Shown piece after piece: positions 13,065-24,644 of a stretch of 64,000 nucleotides of DNA. Under the pieces are notes generated by a model. It had not been told where the DNA came from and made no database searches. It saw nothing but the letters and a program-made list of their open reading frames with translations. Positions within the stretch are counted from its first letter, which is position 1, and each line of letters opens with the position of its first letter. Made by a program: the position numbers and the translations under genes. The stretch comes from Chlorocebus sabaeus (taxonomy: Eukaryota > Chordata > Mammalia > Primates > Cercopithecidae). Where the stretch lies: positions 62,001 to 126,000 of the forward strand of contig NW_027327625.1 in NCBI RefSeq assembly GCF_047675955.1, given 5' to 3'.

Positions 13065-15010
13065 TTGCAAATTCTACAAGAACATTCTTAGGGAAATTCT
13101 TCTTGAGAGGAAAGCTGTAACTCTGTTGGATGAATTAACAGAACACAAAGCAGTTTCTCAGAAAACTTCTTTCAAATTTTCAACTGAAGATATTTCCTTT
13201 TTCACCATAGCCCTCTATGGGCTACCAAATATCACTTCGCAAATTCCACAGGAACAGTCTTAGCGAATGGCTTCTTGAGGGAAAGCTGTAACTCTGTGAG
13301 ATGAATTCACAGAAAACAAAGGAATTTCTCAGAAAGCTTCTTTGCAGTTTCAAACTGAAGATATTTCCTTTTTTACAATAGCACTCCTTGGGCTTCCAAA
13401 TATCACTTTGCAAATTTCACAAGAACAGACTTAGTGAACGCCTTCTTGAGGGGCAAGGTGTAACTCTGTGAGATGAATTAACAGAACACAAAGCAGTTTC
13501 TCAGAAAGCTTCTTTCCAGTTTTTAATGGAAGATATTTCAATTTCACCGTAGCCCTCTATGGGCTTCCAATTTTCGCTTTGCAAATTCCACAGGAACAGT
13601 CTTAGCGAATGGCTTTTTGAAGGGAAAGCTGTAACTCTCTGCGATGAATTACCAGAACACAAAGCAGTTTCCCAGAAAGCTTCTTTTCAGTTTTAAACGG
13701 AAGATATTTCCTTTTTCACCACAGCCCTCTATAGGCTTCCAAATATCACTTTCCAAATTTCACAAGAACTCTCTTAGTCTACGGCTTCTTGAGGGTAAAG
13801 CTGCAAATCTGTGAGATGAATTGACATAACAGAAAGTAGTTTCTCAGAAAGCTTCTTTCCAGTTTTCAACTCAAGATATTTCCTTTTTCACCATAGCCCT
13901 CTATGAGCTTCCAAATATCACTTTGCAAATTCGACAAGAACTGTCTTAGTGATAGGCTTCTTGAGGGGAATGCTGGAACTCTGTGAGATGAATTAACAGA
14001 TCACAAGGCATTTTCTCAGAAATCTTCTTTTCCGTTTTTATCTCAGGATATTTCCTTTTTCACCACAGCCCTCTATACACTTCCAAATATCATTTCGCAA
14101 ATTCCACAAAAACGGTCTTAGCGAATGGCTTCTTGAGGGAAAACTGTAACTCTGTGTGATGAATTCACAGAAAACAAAGGAGTTTCTCAGAAAACTTCTT
14201 TGCAGTTTTAAACTGAGTATATTTTCTTTTTCACCATAGCACTCTTTGGGCCTCGAAATATCACTTTGCAAATTCCACAAGAACAGGCTGAGCAAAAGGA
14301 TTCTTGATGGAAAAGCTGTAACTTTGTGAGAAAAATTAACAGAACACAAAGCAGTTCCTCAGAAAGCTTCTTTTCACTTTTTATTTTAGGATATTTCCTT
14401 TTTCACCGTAGCCCTCTATGGGCTACCAAATATCACTCTGGAAATTTCACAAGAACAGTCTTAGCAAATGGCTTCTTGAGAGGAGAGCTGCAACTCTGTG
14501 AGATGAATTAACAGAACACAAAGCAGTTTCTCAGAAGGCTTCTTTTCAGGATTAACTGAAGATATTTCCTTTTTCACCATAGCCCTCTACGTGCTTCCAA
14601 ATATCACTTTGCAAGTTCCACAAGAAGAGTATTAGCGAAAGGCTTCTTGAGGGGGAAGCTGTAACTCTTTGAGATGAATTAAGGGAACACAAAGCAGTTT
14701 CTCAGAAAGCTTCTTTCCAGTTTGTAAATAAAGATATTTCCTTTTTCACCATAGACCTCTATGGGCTTCCAAATATCACTTTGCAAATTCCACAAGAACA
14801 GTCTTAGCGAAAGGCTTCTTTAGGTGAAAGCTGTAACTCTGTGAGATGAATTAACACAACTCACAGCAGTTTCTCAAAAAGCTTCTTTCCAGTTTTCAAC
14901 GGAAGATATTTCCTTTTTCAACATAGCCCTCTAAGGGCTTCCGAACATCACTTTGCAAATTCCACAAGAACAGTCTTAGTGAAAGACTTCTCTAGGGGAA
15001 AGCTGTAACT
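13065..15010. repeat. Block E copy 1 (about 11 monomers)
   Basis: This block recurs at about 29485-31415 at an offset near 16410. Shared variants include ctctgttggatgaa (13122), cagaaaacaaaggaatttc (13311) against the later cagaaaacaaaggagtttc, gggcctcgaaatatc (14248), gagaaaaattaacagaac (14328) and gaaagacttctctaggg (14980). Its distal third is further copied into the compound units at about 34455-35040, 36170-36755 and 39770-40355. It lies directly upstream of plain monomers here, but upstream of block A in the later copies. Confidence 0.8.
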
Positions 15011-16740
15011 CTGTGAGTTGAATTAACAGAACACAAAGCAGTTTCTCAGAAAGCTTCTTTTCAGTTTGTATCTTAGGATTATTCCTTTTTCAAAATAGCG
15101 TTCTATGGGCTTCCAAATATCACTTTGCAGATTCCACAAGAACAGTCTTAGCGAAAGGCTTCTGGAGGTGCAGCTGTACATCTGTGAGATGAATTAACAG
15201 AACAAATAGCAATTTTTTAGAAATCTTCTTTCCAGTTTTTAACTGAAGATATTTCCTTTTTCACCATGGCCCTTTATGGGGTTCCAAATATCACTTTGCA
15301 AATCCCACAAGAACAGTCCTAGCGAAAGTCCTCTTGAGGGGAAGGTTGTAATCTGTGAGAGGAATTAACAGAACAGAAATCAGTTTCTCAGAAAGCTTCT
15401 TTTCAGTTTTTTTCTTAGTATATTTCCTTTTTCACCGTACGCCTCAAAGGGCTTCCAAATATCACTTTGCAAATTTCACAAGAACAGTCTTAGTGAACGA
15501 CTTCTTGGGGGAAAGCTGTAACTCTGTGAGATTAACTAACAGAACACAACGTAGTTTCTCAGAAAGGTTCTTTCCAGTTTTTAACGGAAGATATTTTCTT
15601 TTTCACCATAGCCCAATACGGGCTTCCAAATATCATTTTGCAAATTCCACAAGAACAGTCTTATAGAAAGGCTTCTTGAGGGGAAAGCTGTAACTCGGTG
15701 AGATGTATTAACAGAACACACGGCAGTTTCTCAGAAACCTTCTTTCCAGTTTTTAACAGAAGTTATTTTCCTTTTCACCATAGTCCTCCATGGGCTTCCA
15801 AATATCACTTTACAAATTCCACAAGAACAGTTTTAGCGAAAGGCTTCTGGAGGGGAAAGCTGTAACTCTGTGAGATGAATTAACAGAACACAATGCAGTT
15901 TCTCAGAAATCTTCTTTCCAGTTTTTAAGGAAAGATATTTCCTTTTTCACCATAGCCTTCTATGGGCTTCCAAATATCACTTTGCAAATCCCACAAGAAC
16001 AGTCTTAGCGAAAGGCTTCTTGAGGTGAAAGCTGTAACTCGGTGAGATATTTTAACAGAACACATGTCAGTTTCTCAGAAAGCTTCTTTCCAATTTTTAA
16101 CGTAAGTTGTTTCCTTTTTCACCATAGCCCTCTACGGGCTTCTAACATCACTTTGCAAATTCCACAAGAACAGTATTAGCGAAAGGCTTCTTGAGGGCAA
16201 AGCTGTAACGCTGGAGACGAATTAACAGAACACAAAGCAGTTTCTCAGAAAGCTTCTTTTCATTTTTTATCTTAGGATATTTCTTTTTTCACCGTAGCCT
16301 TCTATGGGCTTCCAAACATCACTTTGCATATTCCAAAAGAACAGTCTTAGTAATCGGCTTCATGATAGGAAAGCTGTAACTCTGTGAGATAAATTAAGAG
16401 AACACAAAGCAGTTTCTCAGAAAGGTTCTTTCCAGTTTTTAACGGAAGATATTTCCTTTTTTACCATAGCCCACTATGGGCTTCAAAATATCACTTTGCA
16501 AATTCCACAAGGACAGTGTTAGCGAAAAACTTCTGGAGGGGAAAACTGTAACTCTGTGAGATGAATTAACAGAACACAAAGCAGTTTCTCAAAAAGCTTC
16601 TTTCCAGTTTTTAAAGAAAGATACTTCCTTTTTCACCATAGCCCTCAATGGGATTACAAGTATCAGTTTGCAAATTTCACAAGAACAGTCTTAGTGAAGG
16701 GCTTCTTGAGGGGAATGCTGTAACACTGTGAGATGAACTA
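15011..16740. repeat. Plain alpha-satellite monomers
   Basis: About ten monomers with ordinary divergence and no long-range duplicate noticed in the window. Individual variants such as cggtgagatgtattaacag and acacacggcagtttctc recur here and in later plain regions, suggesting a shared monomer subfamily. Nothing other than satellite was seen. Confidence 0.7.
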
Positions 16741-16840
16741 ACACAACACAAAGCAGTTTCTCAGACAGCTTCTTTTCGGTTTTTACCTTAGGATATTTCC
16801 ATTTTCAAAATAGCTCTCTATGGGCTTCCGAATATCACTT
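16741..16840. repeat. Lead-in to the 5-monomer higher-order repeat
   Basis: This partial monomer (tctcagacagcttcttttcgg, then ttttcaaaatagctctc) precedes the first 854-bp unit. The same lead-in precedes the single 854-bp units near 32300, 37620 and 41220, and the short unit near 35900. It therefore marks the left edge of block C. Confidence 0.7.
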
Positions 16841-17694
16841 TGCGAATTCCACAAGAACAGTCTTAGCGAAAGGCTTCTTGAGGGGGAAGCTGTAACTCTG
16901 TGAGATGAATTAACAGAACACAAAGCAGTCTCTCAGAAAGCTTCTTTCCAGTATTTAACTGAAGATATTTCCTTTTTCACTGTAACCCTCTAGGGGTTCC
17001 AAATATCACTTTGGAAATCCCACAAGCACAGTCTTAGTGAAAGGCCTCTTGAGAGGAAAGCTGTAACTCGGTGATATGTACTAAGAGAACACACCGCATT
17101 TTCTCAGAATGGTTCTTTCCAGTTTTTAACTTAAGATATTTCCTTTTTCACCTTAGCCCTCTATGGGCTTCCAAATGTCACTTTGCAAATTTCACAAAAC
17201 AGTCTTAGTGAACGGCTTCTTGAGGGGAAAGCTGTAACTCTGTGAGTGAACTAACAAAACACAAAGCAGCTTTTCATACAGCTTCTTTTCGATTTTTATC
17301 TTAGGATATTTCCATTTTCACCATAGCCTATTATGGGCATCCAAATATCACCTCGGAAATTCCACAAAAACAGTCTTAGCGGAAGGATTCTTGAGGCAAA
17401 AGCTGTAACTCTTTGAGATGAATTAACAGAATACAAAGCAGTTTCTCAGAAAGCTTCTTTTCAGTTTTTATCGTAGGATGTTTCCTTTTTCACCATTGCC
17501 CTCTATGTGCCTAAAATATCACTTTGCAATTCCTCAAGAACAGTCTTAGTGAACGGCTTCCTGAGGGGAAAGCTGTAACTCTGTGAGAGGAAATAACTGA
17601 ACACAAAGCAGTTTCTCAGAAAGCTTCTTTCCAGTTTTTAACTGAGGATATTTCCTTTTTCACCATAGCCCTTTTGAGCTTCCAAATATCACTT
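16841..17694. repeat. 5-monomer higher-order repeat (854 bp), copy 1 of 3
   Basis: This is the first of three directly adjacent 854-bp units, each five monomers long. Markers repeated at exact 854-bp spacing include ccctctaggggttccaaat, gtgatatgtactaagag, cagcttttcatacagcttc, tattatgggcatccaaata and ctatgtgcctaaaatatc. The monomer carrying aatttcacaaaacagtc and the one carrying gcctaaaatatc are each a few bases short. That explains a mean of 170.8 bp. A few private differences are visible, for example ttaacttaagatattt where the other units have ttaacggaag. Confidence 0.93.
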
Positions 17695-18548
17695 TGCGAA
17701 TTCCACAAGAACAGTCTTAGCGAAAGGCTTCTTGAGGGGGAAGCTGTAACTCTGTGAGATGAATTAACAGAACACAAAGCAGTCTCTCAGAAAGCTTCTT
17801 TCCAGTATTTAACTGAAGATATTTCCTTTTTCACTATAACCCTCTAGGGGTTCCAAATATCACTTTGGAAATCCCACAAGCACAGTCTTAGTGAAAGGCC
17901 TCTTGAGAGGAAAGCTGTAACTCGGTGATATGTACTAAGAGAACACACCGCATTTTCTCAGAATGGTTCTTTCCAGTTTTTAACGGAAGATATTTCCTTT
18001 TTCACCTTAGCCCTCTATGGGCTTCCAAATGTCACTTTGCAAATTTCACAAAACAGTCTTAGTGAACGGCTTCTTGAGGGGAAAGCTGTAACTCTGTGAG
18101 TGAACTAACAAAACACAAAGCAGCTTTTCATACAGCTTCTTTTCGATTTTTATCTTAGGATATTTCCATTTTCACCATAGCCTATTATGGGCATCCAAAT
18201 ATCACCTCGGAAATTCCACAAAAACAGTCTTAGCGGAAGGATTCTTGAGGCAAAAGCTGTAACTCTTTGAGATGAATTAACAGAATACAAAGCAGTTTCT
18301 CAGAAAGCTTCTTTTCAGTTTTTATCGTAGGATGTTTCCTTTTTCACCATTGCCCTCTATGTGCCTAAAATATCACTTTGCAATTCCACAAGAACAGTCT
18401 TAGTGAACGGCTTCCTGAGGGGAAAGCTGTAACTCTGTGAGAGGAAATAACTGAACACAAAGCAGTTTCTCAGAAAGCTTCTTTCCAGTTTTTAACTGAG
18501 GATATTTCCTTTTTCACCATAGCCCTTTTGAGCTTCCAAATATCACTT
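17695..18548. repeat. 5-monomer higher-order repeat (854 bp), copy 2 of 3
   Basis: This is the second 854-bp unit, same orientation and no gap. It differs from the first by only a few bases, for instance cactataaccctc instead of cactgtaaccctc. It has aattccacaagaac where the first unit has aattcctcaagaac. Identity between units is clearly above 98 percent by eye. That is far higher than between its five constituent monomers, which is the defining property of a higher-order repeat. Confidence 0.93.
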
Positions 18549-19402
18549 TGCGAATTCCACAAGAACAGTCTTAGCGAAAGGCTTCTTGAGGGGGAAGCTG
18601 TAACTCTGTGAGATGAATAAACAGAACACAAAGCAGTCTCTCAGAAAGCTTCTTTCCAGTATTTAACTGAAGATATTTCCTTTTTCACTATAACCCTCTA
18701 GGGGTTCCAAATATCTCTTTGGAAATCCCACAAGCACAGTCTTAGTGAAAGGCCTCTTGAGAGGAAAGCTGTAACTCGGTGATATGTACTAAGAGAACAC
18801 ACCGCATTTTCTCAGAATGGTTCTTTCCAGTTTTTAACGGAAGATATTTCCTTTTTCACCTTAGCCCTCTATGGGCTTCCAAATGTCACTTTGCAAATTT
18901 CACAAAACAGTCTTAGTGAACGGCTTCTTGAGGGGAAAGCTGTAACTCTGTGAGTGAACTAACAAAACACAAAGCAGCTTTTCATACAGCTTCTTTTCGA
19001 TTTTTATCTTAGGATATTTCCATTTTCACCATAGCCTATTATGGGCATCCAAATATCACCTCGGAAATTCCACAAAAACAGTCTTAGCGGAAGGATTCTT
19101 GAGGCAAAAGCTGTAACTCTTTGAGATGAATTAACAGAATACAAAGCAGTTTCTCAGAAAGCTTCTTTTCAGTTTTTATCGTAGGATGTTTCCTTTTTCA
19201 CCATTGCCCTCTATGTGCCTAAAATATCACTTTGCAATTCCACAAGAACAGTCTTAGTGAACGGCTTCCTGAGGGGAAAGCTGTAACTCTGTGAGAGGAA
19301 ATAACTGAACACAAAGCAGTTTCTCAGAAAGCTTCTTTCCAGTTTTTAACTGAGGATATTTCCTTTTTCACCATAGCCCTTTTGAGCTTCCAAATATCAC
19401 TT
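18549..19402. repeat. 5-monomer higher-order repeat (854 bp), copy 3 of 3
   Basis: This is the third 854-bp unit. Private differences include gatgaataaacagaac near 18612 and aaatatctctttgg near 18709. At its right edge the sequence continues with ttgcaaattcc instead of ttgcgaattcc and enters block D. Single, slightly different versions of the same 854-bp unit occur at 32392-33245, 37707-38560 and 41307-42160, again followed by block D sequence. Confidence 0.93.
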
Positions 19403-21745
19403 TGCAAATTCCACAAGAACAGTCTTAGCGAAAGGCTTCTTGAGGGGAAACCTCTAACTTTGTGAGTTCAATTAACAGAACACAAAGCATTTTCTCACAA
19501 ACCTTCTTTCCGGTTTTTAACGGAAGATATTTCCTTTCTCACAATAGTCCTCTATGGGCTTCCAAATATCACTTTTCAAATCCCACAAGAACAGTCTTAG
19601 CGAAAGGCTTCTTGAGAGGAAAGCTGTAACTCAGTGAGACGTATTAACAGAACACACGGCATTTTCTCAGAATGCTTCTTTCCAGTTTTTAACGGAAGAT
19701 ATTTCCTTTTTCACCTTAGTCCTCTATGGGTTTCCAATTATCACTTCGCAAATTTCACAAAACAGTCTTAGTGAACGGCTTCTTGAGGGGAAAGCTGTAG
19801 CTCTGTGAGATGAACTAACAGAACACAAAGCAATTTTTCAGACAGCTTCTTTTCGGTTAGTATCTTAGGATAATTCCATTTTCACCATAGCTCTCTATGG
19901 GCTTCCACATATCACTTTGGAAATTCCTCAAAAACAGTCTTAGTGGAAGGCTTCTTGAGGGGAAAGCTGTAACTCTTTGAGATGAATTAATAGAACACAA
20001 AGCAGTTTCTCGGAAAGCTTCTTTTCATTTCTTAACTGAAGGTATTTACTTTTTCACCATAGCTCTCTCTGGGCTTCCAAATATCACTTTGCAAATTCCA
20101 CAAGAACAGTGTTAGCGAAAGGTTTCTGGAGGGGAAAGCTGCAACTCTCTGAGACGAATTAACAGAACACAAAGCAGTTTCTCAGAAAGCTTCTTTTCAG
20201 TTTTTATCTTAGGATGTTTCCTTTTTCACCATAGCCCTCTATGGGCTTCCAAATATCACTTTGCAAATTCCACAGGAACAGTCTTAGTGAACGGCTTCTG
20301 GAGGGGAAAGGTGTAACTCTGTGAGATGAATTAACAGAACACAAAGCTGTTTCTCAGCAATCTTCTTTCCAGTTTTTAACGGAGGATATTTCCTTTTTCA
20401 CCATAGCTCTCTATGGGATTCCAAATATCACTTTGCAAATTCCACAAGAAGAGTATAAGCGAAAGACTTCTGGAGGGGAAAACTGTAACTCTGTGAGATG
20501 AATTAACAGAACACAAAGCAGTTTCTCAGATATCTTCTTTCCAGTTTTTAATGAAAGATATTTCCTTTTTCACCATAGACCTCTATGGGCTTCCAAATAT
20601 CACTTTGCAAATCCCACAAGAATAGTCTTAGCGAAAGCCTTCTTGAGGGGAAAGCTGTATCTCAGTGAGATGCTTTAACAGAACACACGGCAGTTTCTCA
20701 AAAAGCTTCTTTCAAGTTTTTAACGGAAGATATTTCCTTTTTTACCATAGCCCTCTATGAGTTTTCTAATATCACTTTGCAAATTTCACAAGAATAGTCT
20801 CAGTGAACTGCTTCTTGAAGGGAAAGATGTAACTCTGTGAGATGAACTAACAACACAAAGCAGTTTATCAGAAAGCTTCTTTACACTTTTTAACGGAAAA
20901 TATTTCCTTTTTCACCATAGCCCTCTATGAGATTCTAAATATCACTTTTCACATTTCAGAAGAACAGTCTTAGTGAACAGCCTCATGAGGGGAAATCTGT
21001 ACTCCTTGAGGTGAATTAACAGAACAGAAAGCAGTTTCTCAGATAGCTCTTTTCGGATTTTATCTTACTATATTTCCTTTTTCAACATAGCCCTCTATGG
21101 TCTTCCAAATATCACTTTGCAAATTACACAAGAACAGTTTTTGTGAAAGACTTCTTGAGGGGAAAGCTGTAACTCTCTGAGATGAATTTACAGAACACAA
21201 AGCAGTTTATCAGCAAGCTTCTTTACGGTTTTTATCTTAGGATATTTCCTTTTTCGCCATAACCCTCTATGGGCTTCCAAATATCACTTTGTAAATTCCT
21301 CAAGAACAGCCTTAGCGAAAGGCTTCCGGAGGGGAAAGCTGTCACTCTGTGAAATGAAATAAGAGAACACAAAGCAGTTTCTCAGAAAGCTTCTTTCCAG
21401 TTTTTAACTCAAGATATTTCCTTTTTAACGAAAGCTCTCTATGGGCTTCCAAATATCACCTTGCAAATTAAACAAGAACAGTCTTAGCGAAAGGCTTCTT
21501 GAGGGGAAAGCTGTATCTCTGTGAGATGAACTACCAGAACACAAAGCAGGTTCTCAGAAAGCTTCTTTCCAGTTTTTAACTGTAGCTATTTCATTTTTCA
21601 CCATAGTCCTCTATGGGCTTCTAAATATCACTTTCTAAATTCCACAAGAACAGTCTTAGCAAAAGGCTTCTTGAGGGGCAAGCTGTAACTCTGTGAGATG
21701 AATTAACAGAGCACAAAGCAGTTTCTCAGAAAGCTTCTTTCCAGT
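19403..21745. repeat. Block D copy 1 (about 14 monomers)
   Basis: This block follows the 854-bp repeats and matches about 42161-44500 at an offset of 22758. Its first 0.7 kb also matches the segments after 33246 and 38561. Shared variants include gaaacctctaactttgtg/ctctgtg (19447), tcggttagtatcttagg (19852), ggtatttactttttcacc (20041), gaacagtgttagcgaaagg (20105), and tttttaacgaaagctctc (21423). Homology with the later copy ends near 21745, where this copy has ttaattaaagatatttcag and the other has ordinary ttaacggaag. Confidence 0.8.
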
Positions 21746-22415
21746 TTTTAATTAAAGATATTTCAGTTTTCACCATACCCCTCTATCGGCTTCCAAATAT
21801 CACTTTGCATATTCCACAAGAACAGTCTTAGCGAAAGGCTTCTTGAGGGGAAAGCTGTAACTCTGTGAGATGAATTATCAGAACACAAAATAGTATGTCA
21901 GAAAGCTTCTTTTCAGTTTTTATCTTAGGATGCTAACTTTTTCACCATAGCCCTCTATGGGCTTCCAAATATCACTTTGCAAATTCCACAAGAAGAGTCT
22001 TAGCGCAACGCTTATTGAGGGAAAAGCTGTAACTCTGTGAGCTGAATAAACAGAACACAAAGCAGTTTCTCAGAAAGCTTTCCAGTTTTTAACGGAGGAT
22101 ATTTCCTTTTTCACCATAGCCCTCTATGGGCTTCTAATATCACGTTCTAAATTCCACAAGAACAGTCTTAGCGAAAGGCTTCTTGAGTGGAAAGCTGTAA
22201 CTCTGTGAGATGAATTATCAGTACACAAAGCAGTTTCTCAGAAAGTTTCTTTCCAGTTTTTAACGGAGAATATTTCCTTTTTCACCATAGCCCTATATGT
22301 CCTTCTAAATATCATTTTCCAAATACCACAAGAACAGTCTTAGGGAAAGGCTTTTTGAGGGGAAAACTGTAACTCTGTGAGCTGAAATAACAGAACACAA
22401 AGCAGTTTCTTTTTC
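21746..22415. repeat. Plain alpha-satellite monomers before the first Alu
   Basis: About four monomers, ordinary in sequence. One has a small loss near 22078 (cagaaagctttccag, three bases shorter than usual). The last monomer is interrupted by the Alu just after gcagtttctttttc. No other element was seen. Confidence 0.75.
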
Positions 22416-22745
22416 GGCCGGGCGCGGTGGCTCAAGCCTGTAATCCCAGCACTTAGGGAGTCCGAGACTGGTGGATCACGAGGTAAGGAGATCGAGACCA
22501 TTCTGGGTAACACGGTGAAACCCCGTCTCTACTAAAAATACAAAAAACTAGCCGGGCGAGGTGGCGGGCGCCTGTAGTCCCAGCTACTCCGGAGGCTGAG
22601 GCAGGAGAATGGCGTGAACCCGGGAGGCGGAACTTGCAGTGAGGTGAGATCCGGCCACTGCACTCCAGTCCGGGCTACAGAGCAAGACTCCGTCTCAAAA
22701 AAAAGACAAAATAAATAAAAATAAAAAAAATATAAAGAAAGAAAT
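22416..22745 (+). mobile_element. Alu SINE, AluY-lineage, full length, Old World monkey type
   Basis: A full-length dimeric Alu starts with ggccgggcgcggtggctc. It contains the Pol III B-box-like segment agatcgagacc, the right monomer start gccgggcgaggtggcgggc, and gagatccggccactgcactc. It ends in ctccgtctc and an impure A-rich tail with g, c and t interruptions reaching about 22745. The gatccggcc variant is characteristic of Old World monkey AluY/YR elements (human AluY has gatcgcgcc at this place). Compared with the second Alu it carries more private changes. Clear target-site duplications were not recognised: satellite resumes at tttttccagtttttaacgg, with part of the expected monomer (cagaaagcttc) missing. 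This may mean a deletion at insertion or later decay. Confidence 0.95.
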
Positions 22746-24644
22746 CATTTTTCCAGTTTTTAACGGAAGATATTTCCTTTTTCACCATAGCCCGCTATGG
22801 GCTTCCAAATATCTCTTTTCAAATTCCACAAGAACAGTCTTAACGAAAGGCTTCTTGGAGGGGAGAGCTGTAACTGTGTGCGATGAATTAACAGAACACA
22901 AAGTATTTTCTCAGAAAGTTCTTTCCAGTTTTTAACGGAAGATATTTCCTTTTTTACCAAAGCCGTCTTTGGGCTTCCAAATATCACTTTACAAATTACA
23001 CAAGAACAGTGTTAGCGAAATAATTCTTGAGGGGAAAGCTGTAACTCTGTGAAATGAATTAGCAGAACACAAAGCAGTTTCTCAGAAGCTTCTTTCCAGT
23101 ATTTATCTGAAGATATTTCCTTTTTCACTATAGCCCTCTTTGGTCTTGCAAATATCACCTTGCGAATTCCACAAGAACAGTCTTAGCGAAAGGCTTCTTG
23201 AGGGGAAAGCTGTAACTCTGTGAGATGAATTAACGGAACACAAAGCAGTATATCACAAAGCTTCTTTCCAGTTTTTAACTTAAGATATTTCCTTTTTCAC
23301 CGTAGCCGTCTATGGGCTTCCAAATATCACTTTGCAAATTCCACAAGAACAATCTTAGCGAAAGGCTTCCTGAAGGGAAAGCTGTAACTCTGTGAGATGA
23401 ATTAAGAGGACACAAAGCAGTTTCTCAAAAAGCTGCTTTCCAGTTTTTAAAGGAAGATATTTCCTTTTTCACCAAAGCCCTCATTGGGCTACCAAATATC
23501 ACCTTGCAAATTCCACAAGAACACTCTTTGCGAAAGGCTTCTTGAGGGGAAAGCTGTAACTCTTTGAGGTGAATTAAGAGAACACAAAGCAGTTTCTCAC
23601 AAAGCTTCTTTCCAGTTTTTAACTGAAGATATTTCCTTTTTCACCAAAGCCCTCTTTGGGCTTCCAAATATCACTTTGCAAATTCCACAAGAAGAGTCTT
23701 AGCGAAAGGCTTTTGAGGGGAAAGCTGTAATCAGAAAGCTTCTTTCCAGTTTTTAACGGAAGATATTTCCTTTTTCACCATAGCCCTCAATGGGCTTCAA
23801 TATATCACTTTTCAAATTGCACAAGAACTGTCTTAGCGAAAGGCTTCTTGGGGGTAAATCTGTAACTCTGTGAGATGAATTAACAGAAAAAAAAGCAGTT
23901 TCTCAGAAAGCTTCTTTCCAGTTTTTAACGGAAGATATTTCCTTTTTTACCAAAGCTCTCCATGGGCTTCCAAATATCTCTTTGCAAATTCCACAAGAAC
24001 AGTGTTAGCAAAAGGCTTCTTGAGCTTAAAGCTGTAATTCTGTGAAATGAATTAACAGAACACAAAGCAGTTTCTCAGAAAGCTTCTTTCCAGTTTTTAA
24101 CTGAAGATAGTTCCTTTTTCACCATAGCCCTCTTTGCTCTTCCAAATATCCCTTTGCAAATTCCACAAGAACAGTCTTAGCGAAAGGCTTCTTGAGGGGA
24201 AAGCTGTGACTCTGTGAAATGAATTAACAGAGCACAAAGCAGTTGATCAGAAAGCTTCTTTCCAGTTTTTAATTTAAGATATTAACTTTTTCACCATAGC
24301 CCTCAATGGGCTTCCAAAGATCACTTTGCAAATTCCACAAGAACAGTCTTAGCGAAAGGCTTCCTGAGGGGAAAGCTGTAACTCTGTGAGATGAATTAGC
24401 AGAACAAAAAGTAGTTTCTCAGAGAGCTTCTTTCCAGTTTTTAACTGAAGATATTTCCTTTTTCACCATAGCCGTCTATAGGCTTCCAAATATCACTTTG
24501 CAAATTCCACAAGAACAGTCTTAGCGAAAGGCTTCTTGTGGGGAAAGCTGTAACTCTGTGAGATGAATTAACAGAACACAAAGCAGTTTTTCGGAAAGCT
24601 TCTTTCCACTTTTGAACGGAAGTATTTCCTTTTTCACCATAGCC
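22746..24644. repeat. Plain alpha-satellite monomers after the first Alu
   Basis: About eleven monomers of ordinary sequence. One carries a 37-bp loss at 23730. A few monomers share accaaagccctc or accaaagctctc in place of accatagccctc (23465, 23643, 23950), hinting at a small local expansion. No gene or other element was seen. Confidence 0.75.
23722..23740. repeat. Shortened monomer (about 37 bp missing)
   Basis: The sequence aaagctgtaa at 23721-23730 is followed at once by tcagaaagcttc. In full monomers ctctgtgagatgaattaac and further bases, about 37 in all, lie between them. The neighbouring monomers are complete. Confidence 0.8.

Noticed and set aside
16841..19402. Possible CRISPR-like or direct-repeat array
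   Set aside because: There is no short conserved repeat with unique spacers; the whole 854 bp is conserved and composed of alpha-satellite monomers in primate DNA.
21423..21438. Possible CENP-B box
   Set aside because: Only the CGAA half agrees (tttttaacgaaagctc); the CCCG half is absent, so it does not meet the core motif.
22416..22745. Pol III promoter or functional small RNA gene within the Alu
   Set aside because: Alu elements carry relics of 7SL A and B boxes, but nothing in the sequence shows that this copy is transcribed; it is annotated as a mobile element only.
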